Positions 8,213 through 16,736 of a DNA stretch of 64,000 bases are shown piece by piece. The translations under genes were made by a program, and so were the position numbers. The notes beneath the pieces are model-generated. The model worked only from the letters and a program-made list of their open reading frames with translations. It was not told where the DNA came from and made no database searches. Every line of letters starts with the position of its first letter. Position 1 is the first letter of the stretch. This DNA is from Streptomyces sp. PTY087I2 (GTDB lineage: Bacteria; Actinomycetota; Actinomycetes; Streptomycetales; Streptomycetaceae): positions 98,134 to 162,133 of the forward strand of contig NZ_LZRD01000012.1 of the NCBI RefSeq assembly GCF_001687325.1, written 5' to 3'.

Positions 8213-8917
8213 TCAGGGCTTGTCGGGCACGTTCTTGAAGGTGTCGGGCACCGGCAGGGTGGCCCAGCGGCCGATCGGCCAGGCGACGACGACGGCCCGG
8301 CCGACGACCTCGTCGACCGGGACCATCCCCTTGTTGGGGTCGTCCTGGTGGTAGCGGGAGTCGGCGGATTCCTGGCGGTGGTCCCCCATGACCCAGACTT
8401 TGCCCTCGGGCACGGTGACCTTGAACCGGCCGCCGTCCTCGTCGTTGCTGCACGGGGTGTTGCCGGGGAAGACGTACGGCTCGTCCAGGGCGGTGCCGTT
8501 GACCTTCACGGGCCCGTCGCCCGCGCACTCGACGGTGTCGCCGCCGACGCCGATGACCCGCTTGATGAGGTCCTTCTCCTCGGCGGAGGGCATGACGCCG
8601 ATGAAGCTCAGCACCTTCTGCACGGTGTTGGGTTCGTCCACGGGCATGCCCGCGAGCCAGTCGCCCGGGTCGTGGAAGACGATCACCTCGCCGCGTTCGG
8701 GCTCCGAGCCGAACCAGGGGGTCAGCTTGTCGACCAGCACCCTGTCGCCCTGCTGGAGGGTGTTCTGCATCGAGTCCGAGGGGATGGAGAAGGCCTGCAC
8801 AAGGAACGTCTTGATGAGCAGGGCCAGCACCAGGGCCATGACGATCAGGAGCGGCAGCTCCACCCAGAACGGCCGCTTCTTCCGTGTACTCGACCGCCGC
8901 GCTCCCGCACGCCCCAT
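8213..8917 (-). CDS. lepB: Type I signal peptidase
   Basis: The 234-residue membrane-anchored peptidase removes Sec/Tat signal peptides outside the membrane. A basic N-terminus is followed by one transmembrane helix (about 19-41), the catalytic Ser49 in IPSDSMQNT, and the general base Lys119 in DLIKRVIGVGGDTVE. A C-terminal MGDHR-type box (VMGDHRQESADSRYH) completes the family motifs. Streptomyces usually have several paralogues clustered together; this one stands alone, convergent with the phosphatase-like gene. Confidence 0.95.
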   Translation of the reverse strand: MGRAGARRSSTRKKRPFWVELPLLIVMALVLALLIKTFLVQAFSIPSDSMQNTLQQGDRVLVDKLTPWFGSEPERGEVIVFHDPGDWLAGMPVDEPNTVQKVLSFIGVMPSAEEKDLIKRVIGVGGDTVECAGDGPVKVNGTALDEPYVFPGNTPCSNDEDGGRFKVTVPEGKVWVMGDHRQESADSRYHQDDPNKGMVPVDEVVGRAVVVAWPIGRWATLPVPDTFKNVPDKP

Positions 8918-9011
8918 GTCACCGCTCCTCGCCCCGTGAACCGCCTGTGCCCGTCCCTCGGGGGACGGGTCGGTGATCCACTCTATGGGGCGTGGGGCGC
9001 GATGACGGTCG

Positions 9012-9302
9012 CTATGCGGGTTCCGCGCCGACCGGCGGGACTCTCGCGCCCTCGCCGGCGCGCACGGCTTCGACGACGCTCTGGTGGAAGGTGCGGCTCT
9101 CCTCCTCGGAGGGGCAGGGCACGGGGCTGCCCACGAGGGTGAACCAGTCGGAGGAGCCGCTGTACTGCACGGCCACCGACGCCTGTCCGTCGAACCACGT
9201 CGTGTGCACGGTGAGATCGCCGCTCAGAATGCCCGCTTCTTCGGTGCGCACTCCGCCGGTGCCCGTGTAGACCCCGCTGGTCGTCCAGGATGCCCAGCTC
9301 AT
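9012..9302 (-). CDS. Hypothetical small protein
   Basis: The 96-residue product (MSWASWTTSGVYTG) has no signal peptide or membrane helix. I do not recognise it. The ATG at 9302 is preceded by AAAGGTGA at a good distance, so I prefer it over the longer upstream frame. Its composition (SSDWFTLVGSPVPCPSEEES) looks like a real folded protein, with beta-rich character. It is isolated between lepB and a DinB-type gene. Confidence 0.6.
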   Translation of the reverse strand: MSWASWTTSGVYTGTGGVRTEEAGILSGDLTVHTTWFDGQASVAVQYSGSSDWFTLVGSPVPCPSEEESRTFHQSVVEAVRAGEGARVPPVGAEPA

Positions 9303-9414
9303 GATGGTCACCTTTCGGACGATGACACTGCTTGTCCGGCCGATTTCCTTCGAGTATGGCACCGCGGATGGGACTGTGCACCGGTCTGTGCGCGCCGGTC
9401 CACGGGCCCCGGTC

Positions 9415-9924
9415 TCAGGCCCTCTCCAGCACTCCACGGACGTACGCGGCCTGGCCCGCGTGCTGGAGATCCTCGGCGACGACGCTGATCAGCCGGACAC
9501 CCAACGTCACCGGGGGCGACCAGCCCTCGTCGACGATCCGGTCGAGGGCGTGGCCCTCCAGCCCCGCGACGAAGTCGAGCGTCCGCTCCTGTACGGCGTC
9601 GAAGTAGCCGAGGAGAGGCTCGGCGGAGTCCACGCGGACGGCGGCGACCTCGTCGCGGCTGTGCCCGTAGCCGGTGTCCGTGGCGTCGAAGGGGAGCCCG
9701 AAGCGGTCGGCCCAGTCTTCGGTGAGCCAGATCTGTGCCGTGCCGGAGGCGTCGGCGATGTGGTCGTCCTGGACCCGGGTGAGGTGCCAGACGAGCCAGG
9801 AGATGGAGTTGGCCCCCTCGTCGATCCGGGCGTTGAGGTCGTCGGGCGACAGCCCCTCGACCGCCGCGTGGACGGCCTCCCCGATCCGGTCGAACGCTTC
9901 GGCCAGCATGCCTGCGGTGTTCAT
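9415..9924 (-). CDS. DinB / DUF664-type four-helix protein, possible thiol-dependent transferase
   Basis: The 169-residue protein has the DinB-superfamily pattern: an N-terminal helix (MNTAGMLAEAFDRIGEAV), a first His pair in WHLTRVQDDH, and a third His in EDLQHAGQAAYVRG. Together these would form the three-His metal site. DUF664/DinB proteins include mycothiol- and bacillithiol-dependent S-transferases and maleylpyruvate isomerase; which reaction this one performs is unknown. I start at MNTAG since the upstream frame is low-complexity. Confidence 0.8.
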   Translation of the reverse strand: MNTAGMLAEAFDRIGEAVHAAVEGLSPDDLNARIDEGANSISWLVWHLTRVQDDHIADASGTAQIWLTEDWADRFGLPFDATDTGYGHSRDEVAAVRVDSAEPLLGYFDAVQERTLDFVAGLEGHALDRIVDEGWSPPVTLGVRLISVVAEDLQHAGQAAYVRGVLERA

Positions 9925-9989
9925 CCGCCCACTGTCGCCCACCGGGCGCCGGGGGCCCGGGGTGCGACACACCGCCGTACGATCGGCTC

Positions 9990-10361
9990 ATGGTGCAGAG
10001 CAGCGCGCAGGATGTCGATCAGTATCTCGCCGAGGCCCCGGAGGCCCGCCGGGAGGCCCTCACGAGGCTGCGCGCGCTGTGCCGCGAGGAGCTGACGGGG
10101 TTCCGCGAGGTGATGGCGTACGGCATGCCCGCCTATGAGCGGGAGGGGCCGGGGACGGGCGAGATCGCCTTCGCCGACCAGAAGCGGTACATCTCGTTCT
10201 ATCTGCTGCGCACGGATGTCCGCGACGCGTTCGCGGACCGGCTGGCCTCGCACGACATGGGCAAGGGCTGTCTGCGGTTCCGCAACCCGCAGAAGATCGA
10301 CTTCGTGCTTGTACGTGACCTTCTGCGGGCGACGGCGGCGACCCCCGGCACGCCCTGCTGA
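9990..10361 (+). CDS. DUF1801-family protein (YdhG-like)
   Basis: The 123-residue protein carries the DUF1801 pattern: VDQYLAEAPEARREALTRLR, then VMAYGMPAYERE, FADQKRYISFYLL and the closing CLRFRNPQKIDFVLVRDLLR. The fold is SufE/iron-chaperone-like in some relatives, but the function is not established. It is divergent from the DinB gene with a 65-nt gap and converges on the small ORF ending at 10387. Confidence 0.8.
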   Translation: MVQSSAQDVDQYLAEAPEARREALTRLRALCREELTGFREVMAYGMPAYEREGPGTGEIAFADQKRYISFYLLRTDVRDAFADRLASHDMGKGCLRFRNPQKIDFVLVRDLLRATAATPGTPC

Positions 10362-10386
10362 CCGGGATTCCCTCGCGCGCGGCGGC

Positions 10387-10620
10387 TCAGACGAGCAGGC
10401 TCAGCAGGTGGGCGCAGGCGGTGGCCTCGTCCGGGTGGCGGGCGATGACTTCGTACGTTCCGCGCTCGTACGCCCCGGTCTCCCAGCCGGCGTCCCCACC
10501 CCGCCGGACGAAGAGGAAGTCCGGTGGGGTGGGGACGGGCTCGTGGACGCCCTCGATGCGGTAGTAGCCGCCGGGGATCCGTGCTTCGACGAGTGCGGCG
10601 TGCAGGGCCCGGCGGTCCAT
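10387..10620 (-). CDS. Small protein encoded directly behind the TNT-domain gene
   Basis: The 77-residue cytosolic-looking protein (MDRRALHAALVEARIPGGYY) has no signal peptide. Its ATG lies 6 nt after the stop of the secreted TNT protein on the same strand, with no good ribosome site of its own, so it is probably translated by coupling. I do not recognise a family. The arrangement (exported NAD-cleaving enzyme followed by a tiny non-secreted protein) permits an immunity or accessory role, but nothing in the sequence proves it. Confidence 0.65.
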   Translation of the reverse strand: MDRRALHAALVEARIPGGYYRIEGVHEPVPTPPDFLFVRRGGDAGWETGAYERGTYEVIARHPDEATACAHLLSLLV

Positions 10621-10626
10621 ACCGGG

Positions 10627-11301
10627 TTACGCGCCCGCGGGCGTCAGGTAGGCGTTGTCCAGCAGCCACTTCACATTGAGCCGCTGCCCCTCGCCCGGGT
10701 CGAGGAACACGGCGTCGAGCTTGATCTGCTGGCCGCCGCCGGGCTGCTCGAACCACGGGGCGATCGAGCCCTGCCAGACCCAGAAGGGCTTGGCGACCTT
10801 GTAGACGCGGTAGTCGCACGGGGTGTCCGCGTCACGGGTGTTGAGGTTCTGCGGGGGTAGGGCGCGCTCGGCGTAGGCGTCGCCGGCGGGGGCCAGGTAG
10901 CCGCCGAACTCCGAGCCGAAGCGGTCCAGGCGCTGGCCGGTGCGCAGCTTGACGGGCTCCTTGTCGATCTCGCCGTTCACCTCGGCGAAGCCGTCGTTGG
11001 GCGGGTACTTCCAGCTGCCGGTGTCCGCGGGCCCTTCCCAGTACTTCTTCAGGAAGTCCTTCGGGGTGAGGTCGCCGGTGCGCTGGTAGCCGTTGAGGAG
11101 CGGGCCGACCGGGGCGAGCCGCTTGTTCGGCAGCCACTTGGGGCCGAGGCGGGCGTCGCCGCGGAACTCTCCGGTGCACTGTTCGTGGCGTTCGGCGGCG
11201 GGCGTGGGCCTCTCGGGCCCCGGTGCGGCGCTCGCCGTCGGGGCGGTGATCAGTCCGGCGGTGATGCCGAGCGCGGCGAGTACGGTACGCATACGGTTCA
11301 T
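10627..11301 (-). CDS. Secreted TNT-domain (tuberculosis necrotizing toxin-like) NAD(P)+ glycohydrolase
   Basis: The 224-residue protein has a Sec signal peptide (MRTVLAALGITAGL, cleavage near ASAAP about residue 26). The rest is a single TNT domain with WKYPPNDGF, the arginine signature DRFGSEFGGYLAP (Arg127) and the WFEQPGGGQQ motif with Gln186, matching the catalytic Gln region of the family. TNT proteins cleave NAD+ or NADP+. Here the domain is not fused to a secretion-system carrier and would be released by Sec. AAGGGGA precedes the start. It forms an operon with the 77-residue ORF. Confidence 0.88.
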   Translation of the reverse strand: MNRMRTVLAALGITAGLITAPTASAAPGPERPTPAAERHEQCTGEFRGDARLGPKWLPNKRLAPVGPLLNGYQRTGDLTPKDFLKKYWEGPADTGSWKYPPNDGFAEVNGEIDKEPVKLRTGQRLDRFGSEFGGYLAPAGDAYAERALPPQNLNTRDADTPCDYRVYKVAKPFWVWQGSIAPWFEQPGGGQQIKLDAVFLDPGEGQRLNVKWLLDNAYLTPAGA

Positions 11302-11320
11302 TCAGGAGTCCCCTTGAGCA

Positions 11321-11335
11321 CTGATGATCCATCAG
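11321..11335. promoter_or_regulatory. CTGATG-N3-CATCAG palindrome in front of the TNT gene
   Basis: A perfect 6-3-6 inverted repeat lies 20-34 nt upstream of the TNT start codon, overlapping where transcription would begin. It is a candidate operator; the regulator is unknown. Confidence 0.4.
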
Positions 11336-11485
11336 ACAGCTGACGTAGGGTAACCGCTCGGATACTCCAGGGTTTCGCGCCATGCCGCTTTCCGGCCAGT
11401 CGGAACAGCACCGCGCCCCGGTCGCGGCGGTGCGCGTCCGGGGCGTGGTGGCCGGCCGGGTGTGCACCCCCGGCCGATGTGTCCG

Positions 11486-12001
11486 CTAGCTGACGTTGAC
11501 GTCGATGCAGGCGTAGAAGGCGTTCGCGGTGTCCGCGATGTTCCAGACGGCCAGGACCTTCTGCTGACCGGTCTTGTCGCCGAAGTCGACCTGGTGGGTC
11601 ACGGTCGCGCCGGGCTGCGCGCCGCCGTCGTCGAATTCGGCGATCTTCTCGCCGCCCACGAAGTACTGCCAGGTGCTGGTCGAGTGGCGTGCGGTGAGCT
11701 TCCACTCGAACTGCTGGGAACGGTTCACCGGGGTGACGGCCCAGCCCTTGGAGTCGTCGTCCAGCTCGGCGAAGCCGCTGTTGCCGCCGCTGCAACTGGT
11801 GAGCCCCTTGGGGCCCTCGACGCTCTGCGGTTCGTACGTGATCGCACCGCAGCTGACGGTTCCGGCGGCGCACTGGGCCTGCCGGCTCGGCGGGTTGGAG
11901 ATGTAGCCGTGGGCACTGGCGGAGCTTGCCGGGAGGCTCAGGGCGAGGACCGGGGCGAGCATGGCGCCGACGGCGAGTGCGGTCTTCCTTTTCGCGTGCA
12001 T
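11486..12001 (-). CDS. Secreted lytic polysaccharide monooxygenase, AA10 family
   Basis: The 171-residue precursor has a signal peptide ending SASSASA, so the mature protein begins with His31 (HGYISNPPSRQ). That is the N-terminal ligand of the copper histidine brace. The second brace His is His106 in LTARHSTSTWQYF, and the C-terminal FYACIDVNV carries the axial aromatic region. Four Cys probably form disulfides. It oxidatively cleaves crystalline chitin or cellulose outside the cell; the short single-domain form without a binding module is typical of small chitin-active actinomycete AA10s. AAGGAG precedes the ATG. A DasR-like site lies about 155 nt upstream. Confidence 0.93.
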   Translation of the reverse strand: MHAKRKTALAVGAMLAPVLALSLPASSASAHGYISNPPSRQAQCAAGTVSCGAITYEPQSVEGPKGLTSCSGGNSGFAELDDDSKGWAVTPVNRSQQFEWKLTARHSTSTWQYFVGGEKIAEFDDGGAQPGATVTHQVDFGDKTGQQKVLAVWNIADTANAFYACIDVNVS

Positions 12002-12156
12002 GCTTCTCCTTCACTTGAGACCGCACCGCGCGGTGGCGGACCGTGGGGGGTCCGGCTTCGGCGGCGAGGCCTCGCGAGTGTGGGGCCAAGAGGCGCGAAG
12101 GGCTGCAAGTCCCTTGCCGGACAAGCCTCATGACAGATGTCCGGAAAGGCCTTGCA

Positions 12157-12172
12157 CTTGGACTAGACCATA
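12157..12172. promoter_or_regulatory. DasR-responsive-element-like site (TGGACTAGACCA core) upstream of the LPMO
   Basis: The core TGGACTAGACCA (12159-12170) differs at one position from the TGGTCTAGACCA core of the Streptomyces dre consensus. DasR is the GntR-type regulator of chitin/GlcNAc genes, so a site before a chitin-type LPMO fits well. Confidence 0.6.
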
Positions 12173-12217
12173 CCGACCGACGCGTTCACGTCAAGGGCGG
12201 CCGCCCGGGTGAAGCGA

Positions 12218-12922
12218 TCACTCCTGGTCGTCGCCGTAGCGGACCGTGACGCGTTCGAAGCCGAGGGAGCCGAGCAGCCCCTTGAGCATGTCGGCGGTGT
12301 TCTTCTCCGCCCGGGCGGTCAGTTCGCTCTCCTTCGCGGCTTCCGAGATGTGCTGGGCGGCGAGCTTGTTGACCGCCTGCTCGCTGCCGGGGTTGTCGGA
12401 GAAGAGGTCGCCGAGACGGTCGAGGAGACCGCGCTGTTTGGACACCGCGTAGGAGCGGTCGGGGTCGAGCGCGGGTTCGCCCAGCACGGCCCGGGGGAGG
12501 CGCAGTTCGGCCGTGGTGCGGTCCTCGTTGACCACGACGCCGCCCTCGGTGACCTTGCCCAGGTCGACGGAGGCGTCGACCGTGCCCGCGCCGACGAACA
12601 GGGTGCGGGTGCCGCGCAGGGCGTCGGGGACGAACTTCGTGTCCTTCTCCAGGTCGACGACGACCTGGAAGTTGCCCGAGGCGGCCTCGTACGAGCTCAT
12701 GTCCTGGATGGACTTGAGCACGGCGGGGCCCGACCGGTCGTGGGTCTCCTCGCCGAAGAGGTCGCCGAGTCCCGGCAGCAGGCTGAGCCGGCTGCCGGCG
12801 AACAGCAGAGCGAGCGCGGCCGCGCCGATGCCGAGGACTTTCAGCCATCCCCGCGAGGGGCGGGCGGTGTGCTTTCGGTCGCCGTGCGGCGCGGGCTCTG
12901 TGGTTACGTCGCTGGACGTCAT
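12218..12922 (-). CDS. DUF4230-family membrane-anchored protein
   Basis: The 234-residue protein begins at MTSSDVTTE, with a basic stretch, one transmembrane helix (about 28-50, VLGIGAAALALLFAG) and an extracytoplasmic DUF4230 domain. The domain reads from LKSIQDMSSYEAASGNF through VVVDLEKDTKFVPDALRGTRTLFVGAGTVDA to VTVRYGDD. Family function is unknown. No good Shine-Dalgarno is seen before the ATG. It sits alone between the dre-like site and the winged-helix gene. Confidence 0.8.
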   Translation of the reverse strand: MTSSDVTTEPAPHGDRKHTARPSRGWLKVLGIGAAALALLFAGSRLSLLPGLGDLFGEETHDRSGPAVLKSIQDMSSYEAASGNFQVVVDLEKDTKFVPDALRGTRTLFVGAGTVDASVDLGKVTEGGVVVNEDRTTAELRLPRAVLGEPALDPDRSYAVSKQRGLLDRLGDLFSDNPGSEQAVNKLAAQHISEAAKESELTARAEKNTADMLKGLLGSLGFERVTVRYGDDQE

Positions 12923-13046
12923 GGTATGCGTGTGACCGCATCCGGCGCTTTCAGTCCGCCTCCCACCGCCGCTCGCTTGAACTCCCGTACAAAATAGGCC
13001 TGTTCCGGTACGGACGGGCAGACACCCAGAGGGTCCCGGGGGCCGT

Positions 13047-14147
13047 TCAGCGCGGCGGGGCCGCCACCCGTACGCGGTCGCTGTCACCGCCGGAGAGGAA
13101 CGCGGCGAGTCCCCTCCCCTGGTCGGCGACGGCGGTCCGGTCGGCCCGGGAGAGGGCGCGCAGGGGTTCCACCGTGACGACGTCATCGACGACGGTCCAG
13201 GTGGCGGCGACACGGCCGTCGACCAGGACAACGCGCTCACCGGCGACCGAAAGGCCCCGGTGGGCGTCGTCGATGATCCGGCCGCGGTCCTGGTAGCCGA
13301 GGATCGCGTTGTCGAAGGCGGGCAGGAACCGCACCGGGGCGGGGGTGTCCGGGTCCGGGCGCGGCGCGTCGGGCAGGTCGAGCAGTTCCCGCCCCCGTAC
13401 GTCGCGGAAACTGACCAGTTCGTCGCGTACGGCGGCCACCGCGCCGGGCAGCCCGGCCAGGCCGGACCAGGCACGCAGGTCGGCCGTGGCGGCGGGCCCG
13501 TACGCGGCCAGATAGCGCCTCACCAGCACCTGGCCGACCGGGTCGGCGTCCTCGGGGGCGGGCGGATCGACCGGGCGGCCCAGCCAGGAGGACAGCGCGA
13601 CGTTGCGCACTCCGCCCTTGGTGCGCCACAGCCCCCGGGGCGGCGCCTGCGCCATCGGGACGAGGGCGGCGACCACCATCTCGCCCAGGGGGCGCGGCCC
13701 AGGCCCGGGCCGGCGCCCGGCGAGCGCCCGCACGATCTCGGCCGCGGTGCGGGGCTCACCGTCCGCCATCAACTCCCGCGCGTCTGCCGTGAGTTCTTCC
13801 AGGTCGACCCCTTTGAGCTCGTCGCGGTAGACGCCGAGGACCCGTTGGCGCAGCATCGCGTCGTGGCGGGACCGCCAGGCGAGGACGTCCTCGGCGGTGA
13901 CGAGGTGGACCGTGCGGCGCATCAGGTGGGTGCGCACCACGCTCCGCCGGGTCAGCAGGTCCGAGAGAACGGCCGGATCGAAGGCCGTCAGCCGGGACCA
14001 GAGCCCGACGAAGGGCTCCTGCGGCTCCTGCGCCTGGAGACCGCAGAGGTGGGCCACCGCGTCGACGACCGGCAGATCCGCCCGCTCCAGCAGCAACTGG
14101 CGTGCGAGAGTGGCGCGGTTGAGCGCCCGGTGGTCGAGGACGGTCAC
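13047..14147 (-). CDS. Winged-helix DNA-binding domain protein (HTH_42, AlkZ/YcaQ-like)
   Basis: The protein of about 366 residues contains the HTH_42 signature: DAVAHLCGLQAQEPQEPFVGLWSRL near the N-terminus, VVRTHLMRRTVHLV, and APVRFLPAFDNAILGYQDR near 265-285. This family includes the DNA glycosylases AlkZ and YcaQ that unhook crosslinks, but many members are uncharacterised and I cannot assign activity. The GTG start at 14147 overlaps the stop of the DinB-type gene (GTGA), so the two are coupled. Confidence 0.8.
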   Translation of the reverse strand: MTVLDHRALNRATLARQLLLERADLPVVDAVAHLCGLQAQEPQEPFVGLWSRLTAFDPAVLSDLLTRRSVVRTHLMRRTVHLVTAEDVLAWRSRHDAMLRQRVLGVYRDELKGVDLEELTADARELMADGEPRTAAEIVRALAGRRPGPGPRPLGEMVVAALVPMAQAPPRGLWRTKGGVRNVALSSWLGRPVDPPAPEDADPVGQVLVRRYLAAYGPAATADLRAWSGLAGLPGAVAAVRDELVSFRDVRGRELLDLPDAPRPDPDTPAPVRFLPAFDNAILGYQDRGRIIDDAHRGLSVAGERVVLVDGRVAATWTVVDDVVTVEPLRALSRADRTAVADQGRGLAAFLSGGDSDRVRVAAPPR

Positions 14148-14719
14148 GTCGCCGTCCGCCCGTCGAGCGTCTCGCGCAGGATGTCCGCGTGCCCGGCGTG
14201 CTGGGCGGTCTCGGCGATGACGTGGGTCAGCACCCGCCGTGCGCTCCACTCGCCGCCGGGTTCGTTCCAGGGCGCCTCGGGGAGCGGGTGCGAGGCCGAG
14301 AGGTCGGGGACCGTGAGGATGGTCTTCTCGCTGCGGGCGGCGACCTGCTCGTACGCCTGGAGGATGCCGGTCACCGTCTCCCCGGGCAGCATCCGGAACT
14401 CGCTCTCCCGGTCGGTCATCCACTTCGGGAACTCGCGTGCGGTCCCGGCCATGAGGTCGTCCCAGGTGACGCCGTCGGGCAGGTCGAAGGACATCGCCGA
14501 GGGGCCCTCCGTCACGAAGTTCAGCCAGCCCTCCTCCATGGCCGTGACGTGCTTGACGAGGCCGCCCAGGCACAGCGCGCTGGCCGTCGGACTCTGGCCG
14601 GCCTGCTCGTCGGTGAGGTCGCGTACCGACGCGGTCAGAGCGGCTCGCGCCTCGGCGAGTGCGGCGAGCAGGTCGATGCGCTCGGCGTCGGGGGACGGAG
14701 ACACGGAGGAGGAGGTCAT
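14144..14719 (-). CDS. DinB / maleylpyruvate-isomerase-type protein
   Basis: The 191-residue four-helix protein has a first metal-binding region GLVKHVTAMEEGW and a last His pair in AQHAGHADILRETLDG, the DinB/DUF664 pattern. The ATG at 14719 has GGAAGGAC upstream. It is the first gene of a two-gene operon with the winged-helix protein and is divergent from a WYL regulator 100 nt away, which may control it. The thiol cofactor and substrate are unknown. Confidence 0.82.
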   Translation of the reverse strand: MTSSSVSPSPDAERIDLLAALAEARAALTASVRDLTDEQAGQSPTASALCLGGLVKHVTAMEEGWLNFVTEGPSAMSFDLPDGVTWDDLMAGTAREFPKWMTDRESEFRMLPGETVTGILQAYEQVAARSEKTILTVPDLSASHPLPEAPWNEPGGEWSARRVLTHVIAETAQHAGHADILRETLDGRTAT

Positions 14720-14818
14720 GGCGATCGGGTCCTTCCGGAGTTCTTCTCGTGCGGTACGGATCGACCATCTCAAGGGAAGCGGCCAGGACGTGTCCTCTTC
14801 TCCGCTCATACTCGTGTC

Positions 14819-15838
14819 ATGCCGAAGACTTCAGCACGACTGCTGGCGCTGCTCTCCCTGCTCCAGGCGCGCCGCGACTGGCCGGGGCAGCTGCTGGCCG
14901 AGCGGCTGGAGGTCAGCCCGCGCACGGTGCGGCGTGACGTCGACCGGCTGCGGGAGCTGGGCTACCCCATCGCTGCGTTCAAGGGGCCCGACGGCGGATA
15001 CCGGCTGGACGCGGGCGCCCGGTTGCCGCCGCTGCTGTTCGACGACGACCAGGCCGTCGCCCTCGCCGTGGCCCTGCGGACCGCCACCGCGACGGGCGCC
15101 GGGATCGGGGAGGCCGCGGCCCGCGCGCTCACCACGGTCCGGCAGGTCATGCCGGCCCGGCTGCGTCATCGCGTCGACGCCCTGGACGTCACCGCCGTCG
15201 AACGTACGGGAGGCGCGCCGCGGCCCCAGGCCGATCCGCGGGTTCTTCTCGCGCTGAGCGACGCGGTGCGCGCCCAGGAGGTGCTGCGGTTCGGCTACTC
15301 CGCCGCGTACACCCCGGCGACCGACGCCGACGCGCCGCCCGTGGTACGGCGGGTGGAGCCGCACCGGCTGGTCACCTGGGGCGGGCGCTGGTATCTCGTC
15401 GCCTGGGACCTGGACCGCGAGGACTGGCGGACGTTCCGTGCGGACCGGATCGACCCGCGTACGCCCACGGGTCCGCGCTTCACCGCCCGCGAGGTGCCCG
15501 GGGGCGATGTGGCCGCGTTCGTCGCCGCCCGGTTCCAGGGCTTCGACGCCCCCGGCGCGTGGCCCTGCCGCGGTGAGGTGATCCTCGACGCGCCGGCCTC
15601 CGCGGTGGCGGGCCACATCCGTGACGGCATCGTCGAGGAGCACGGCCCCGGCCGCTGCCGGGTGGTCCTGGGCGCCTGGTCGTGGCCAGGTCTGGCCGCC
15701 GGACTCGGCCGGTTCGACGTGGACATCGAGGTCGTGGGGCCCGACGAGCTCAGGAACGCCTTCGCCGATCTGGCCCGCCGCTTCACCGACGCGGCGGGCC
15801 AGGGGCACGGTGGCTCCACGGAGTCCGGCGCCTCTTAG
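14819..15838 (+). CDS. WYL-domain transcriptional regulator
   Basis: The 339-residue protein has an N-terminal HTH_11 (ARLLALLSLLQARRDW, LEVSPRTVRRDVDRLRELGYP), a central WYL domain around 145-225 (VEPHRLVTWGGRWYLVAWD and FRADRI) and a C-terminal WCX region. WYL proteins sense ligands such as nucleic-acid fragments and act as activators or repressors. Divergence from the DinB/winged-helix operon suggests local control. The 3' end overlaps the convergent DUF4389 gene; the two stops share TTAG. Confidence 0.9.
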   Translation: MPKTSARLLALLSLLQARRDWPGQLLAERLEVSPRTVRRDVDRLRELGYPIAAFKGPDGGYRLDAGARLPPLLFDDDQAVALAVALRTATATGAGIGEAAARALTTVRQVMPARLRHRVDALDVTAVERTGGAPRPQADPRVLLALSDAVRAQEVLRFGYSAAYTPATDADAPPVVRRVEPHRLVTWGGRWYLVAWDLDREDWRTFRADRIDPRTPTGPRFTAREVPGGDVAAFVAARFQGFDAPGAWPCRGEVILDAPASAVAGHIRDGIVEEHGPGRCRVVLGAWSWPGLAAGLGRFDVDIEVVGPDELRNAFADLARRFTDAAGQGHGGSTESGAS

Positions 15839-16623
15839 CGGCCGATGAGCTGGGTGTCGGTCGTGTCGTCGCTCGTCGAGGCGGTCAGGGACGAGGTGAT
15901 GTGTCCGGCGAGGCCGAGCACCAGGAAGAGCACGACGAGCCACTTCGCGGCGCTGCTCAGGATCAGCGGGCGGGTGGCCGAGCGCGGCGGATCCGGGGCC
16001 ACGGCGAGGTCGTCGTCACCGAAGAGCGCCTTGGGGTAGGCGGGGGTGAGCATCATGACGTACGCGGAGAAGCGCATCCGGTAGCGCAGGGTGGCGGCCG
16101 TCGCCTCGAACAGCGGCCGGGGCATCCGGCCGAGACAGAGCGTGATCAGCCACCAGACGAAGGCCAGCGCCCACCACCCGTACACGGCGAGGCTCTGGAC
16201 GATCGCCGCCGGGATCATCAGGAAGATGCGGAACAGCACCGCGAGCCGGTTGAGCGGGGTGGGACGCACCTCGATCTGCACCGGGTAGTCGGCCGGCGGG
16301 GTGAGGGCGAACGGCGGGTAGCGGTCGATGAGCAGCATGTCGCTCGCCGAGACGCGCATGTCGTAGCCGAGGACACCGGTCAGGAAGCGGAAGACGGGGT
16401 CGGGCAGCCGCCCCAGGACCAGGGCCGCGAACCATCCCGCGATGACGGTGAAGAACGCCGCGATGTGCAGGAAGAACAGCACGATGAAGTGCGGGATCAG
16501 CAGCAGGAGTCGCAGGAGCACGGTCAGCCGCCGCTGGCGTGCCGGTTCGACGATGTCCAGGACGGGCCGGAACTCGTCGGCGTCCGCCTCCTTGCGGCCC
16601 GGGCTCCACTGGCCTTCGGCCAT
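15835..16623 (-). CDS. DUF4389-family membrane protein
   Basis: The 262-residue protein has two copies of the DUF4389 pattern: a pair of hydrophobic helices (RLLLLIPHFIVLFFLHIAAF) plus GRLPDPVFRFLTGVLGYDMRV, then FRIFLMIPAAIVQSL with GRMPRPLFEATAATLRYRMR. A last transmembrane helix lies near 230-250. The second copy mirrors the first, so the protein is an internal duplication. Function unknown; no operon partner. Confidence 0.82.
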   Translation of the reverse strand: MAEGQWSPGRKEADADEFRPVLDIVEPARQRRLTVLLRLLLLIPHFIVLFFLHIAAFFTVIAGWFAALVLGRLPDPVFRFLTGVLGYDMRVSASDMLLIDRYPPFALTPPADYPVQIEVRPTPLNRLAVLFRIFLMIPAAIVQSLAVYGWWALAFVWWLITLCLGRMPRPLFEATAATLRYRMRFSAYVMMLTPAYPKALFGDDDLAVAPDPPRSATRPLILSSAAKWLVVLFLVLGLAGHITSSLTASTSDDTTDTQLIGR

Positions 16624-16736
16624 GTCGCTCCTCCTCGGCAGGGGATCCGTACGGCATCCGCACGCAGGACGTGCCCCCACCGTGCGTCCGGTCCGGGCCG
16701 CCCGCAAACGGCCCGGGCCCGAACGGGTGCCCGCGC

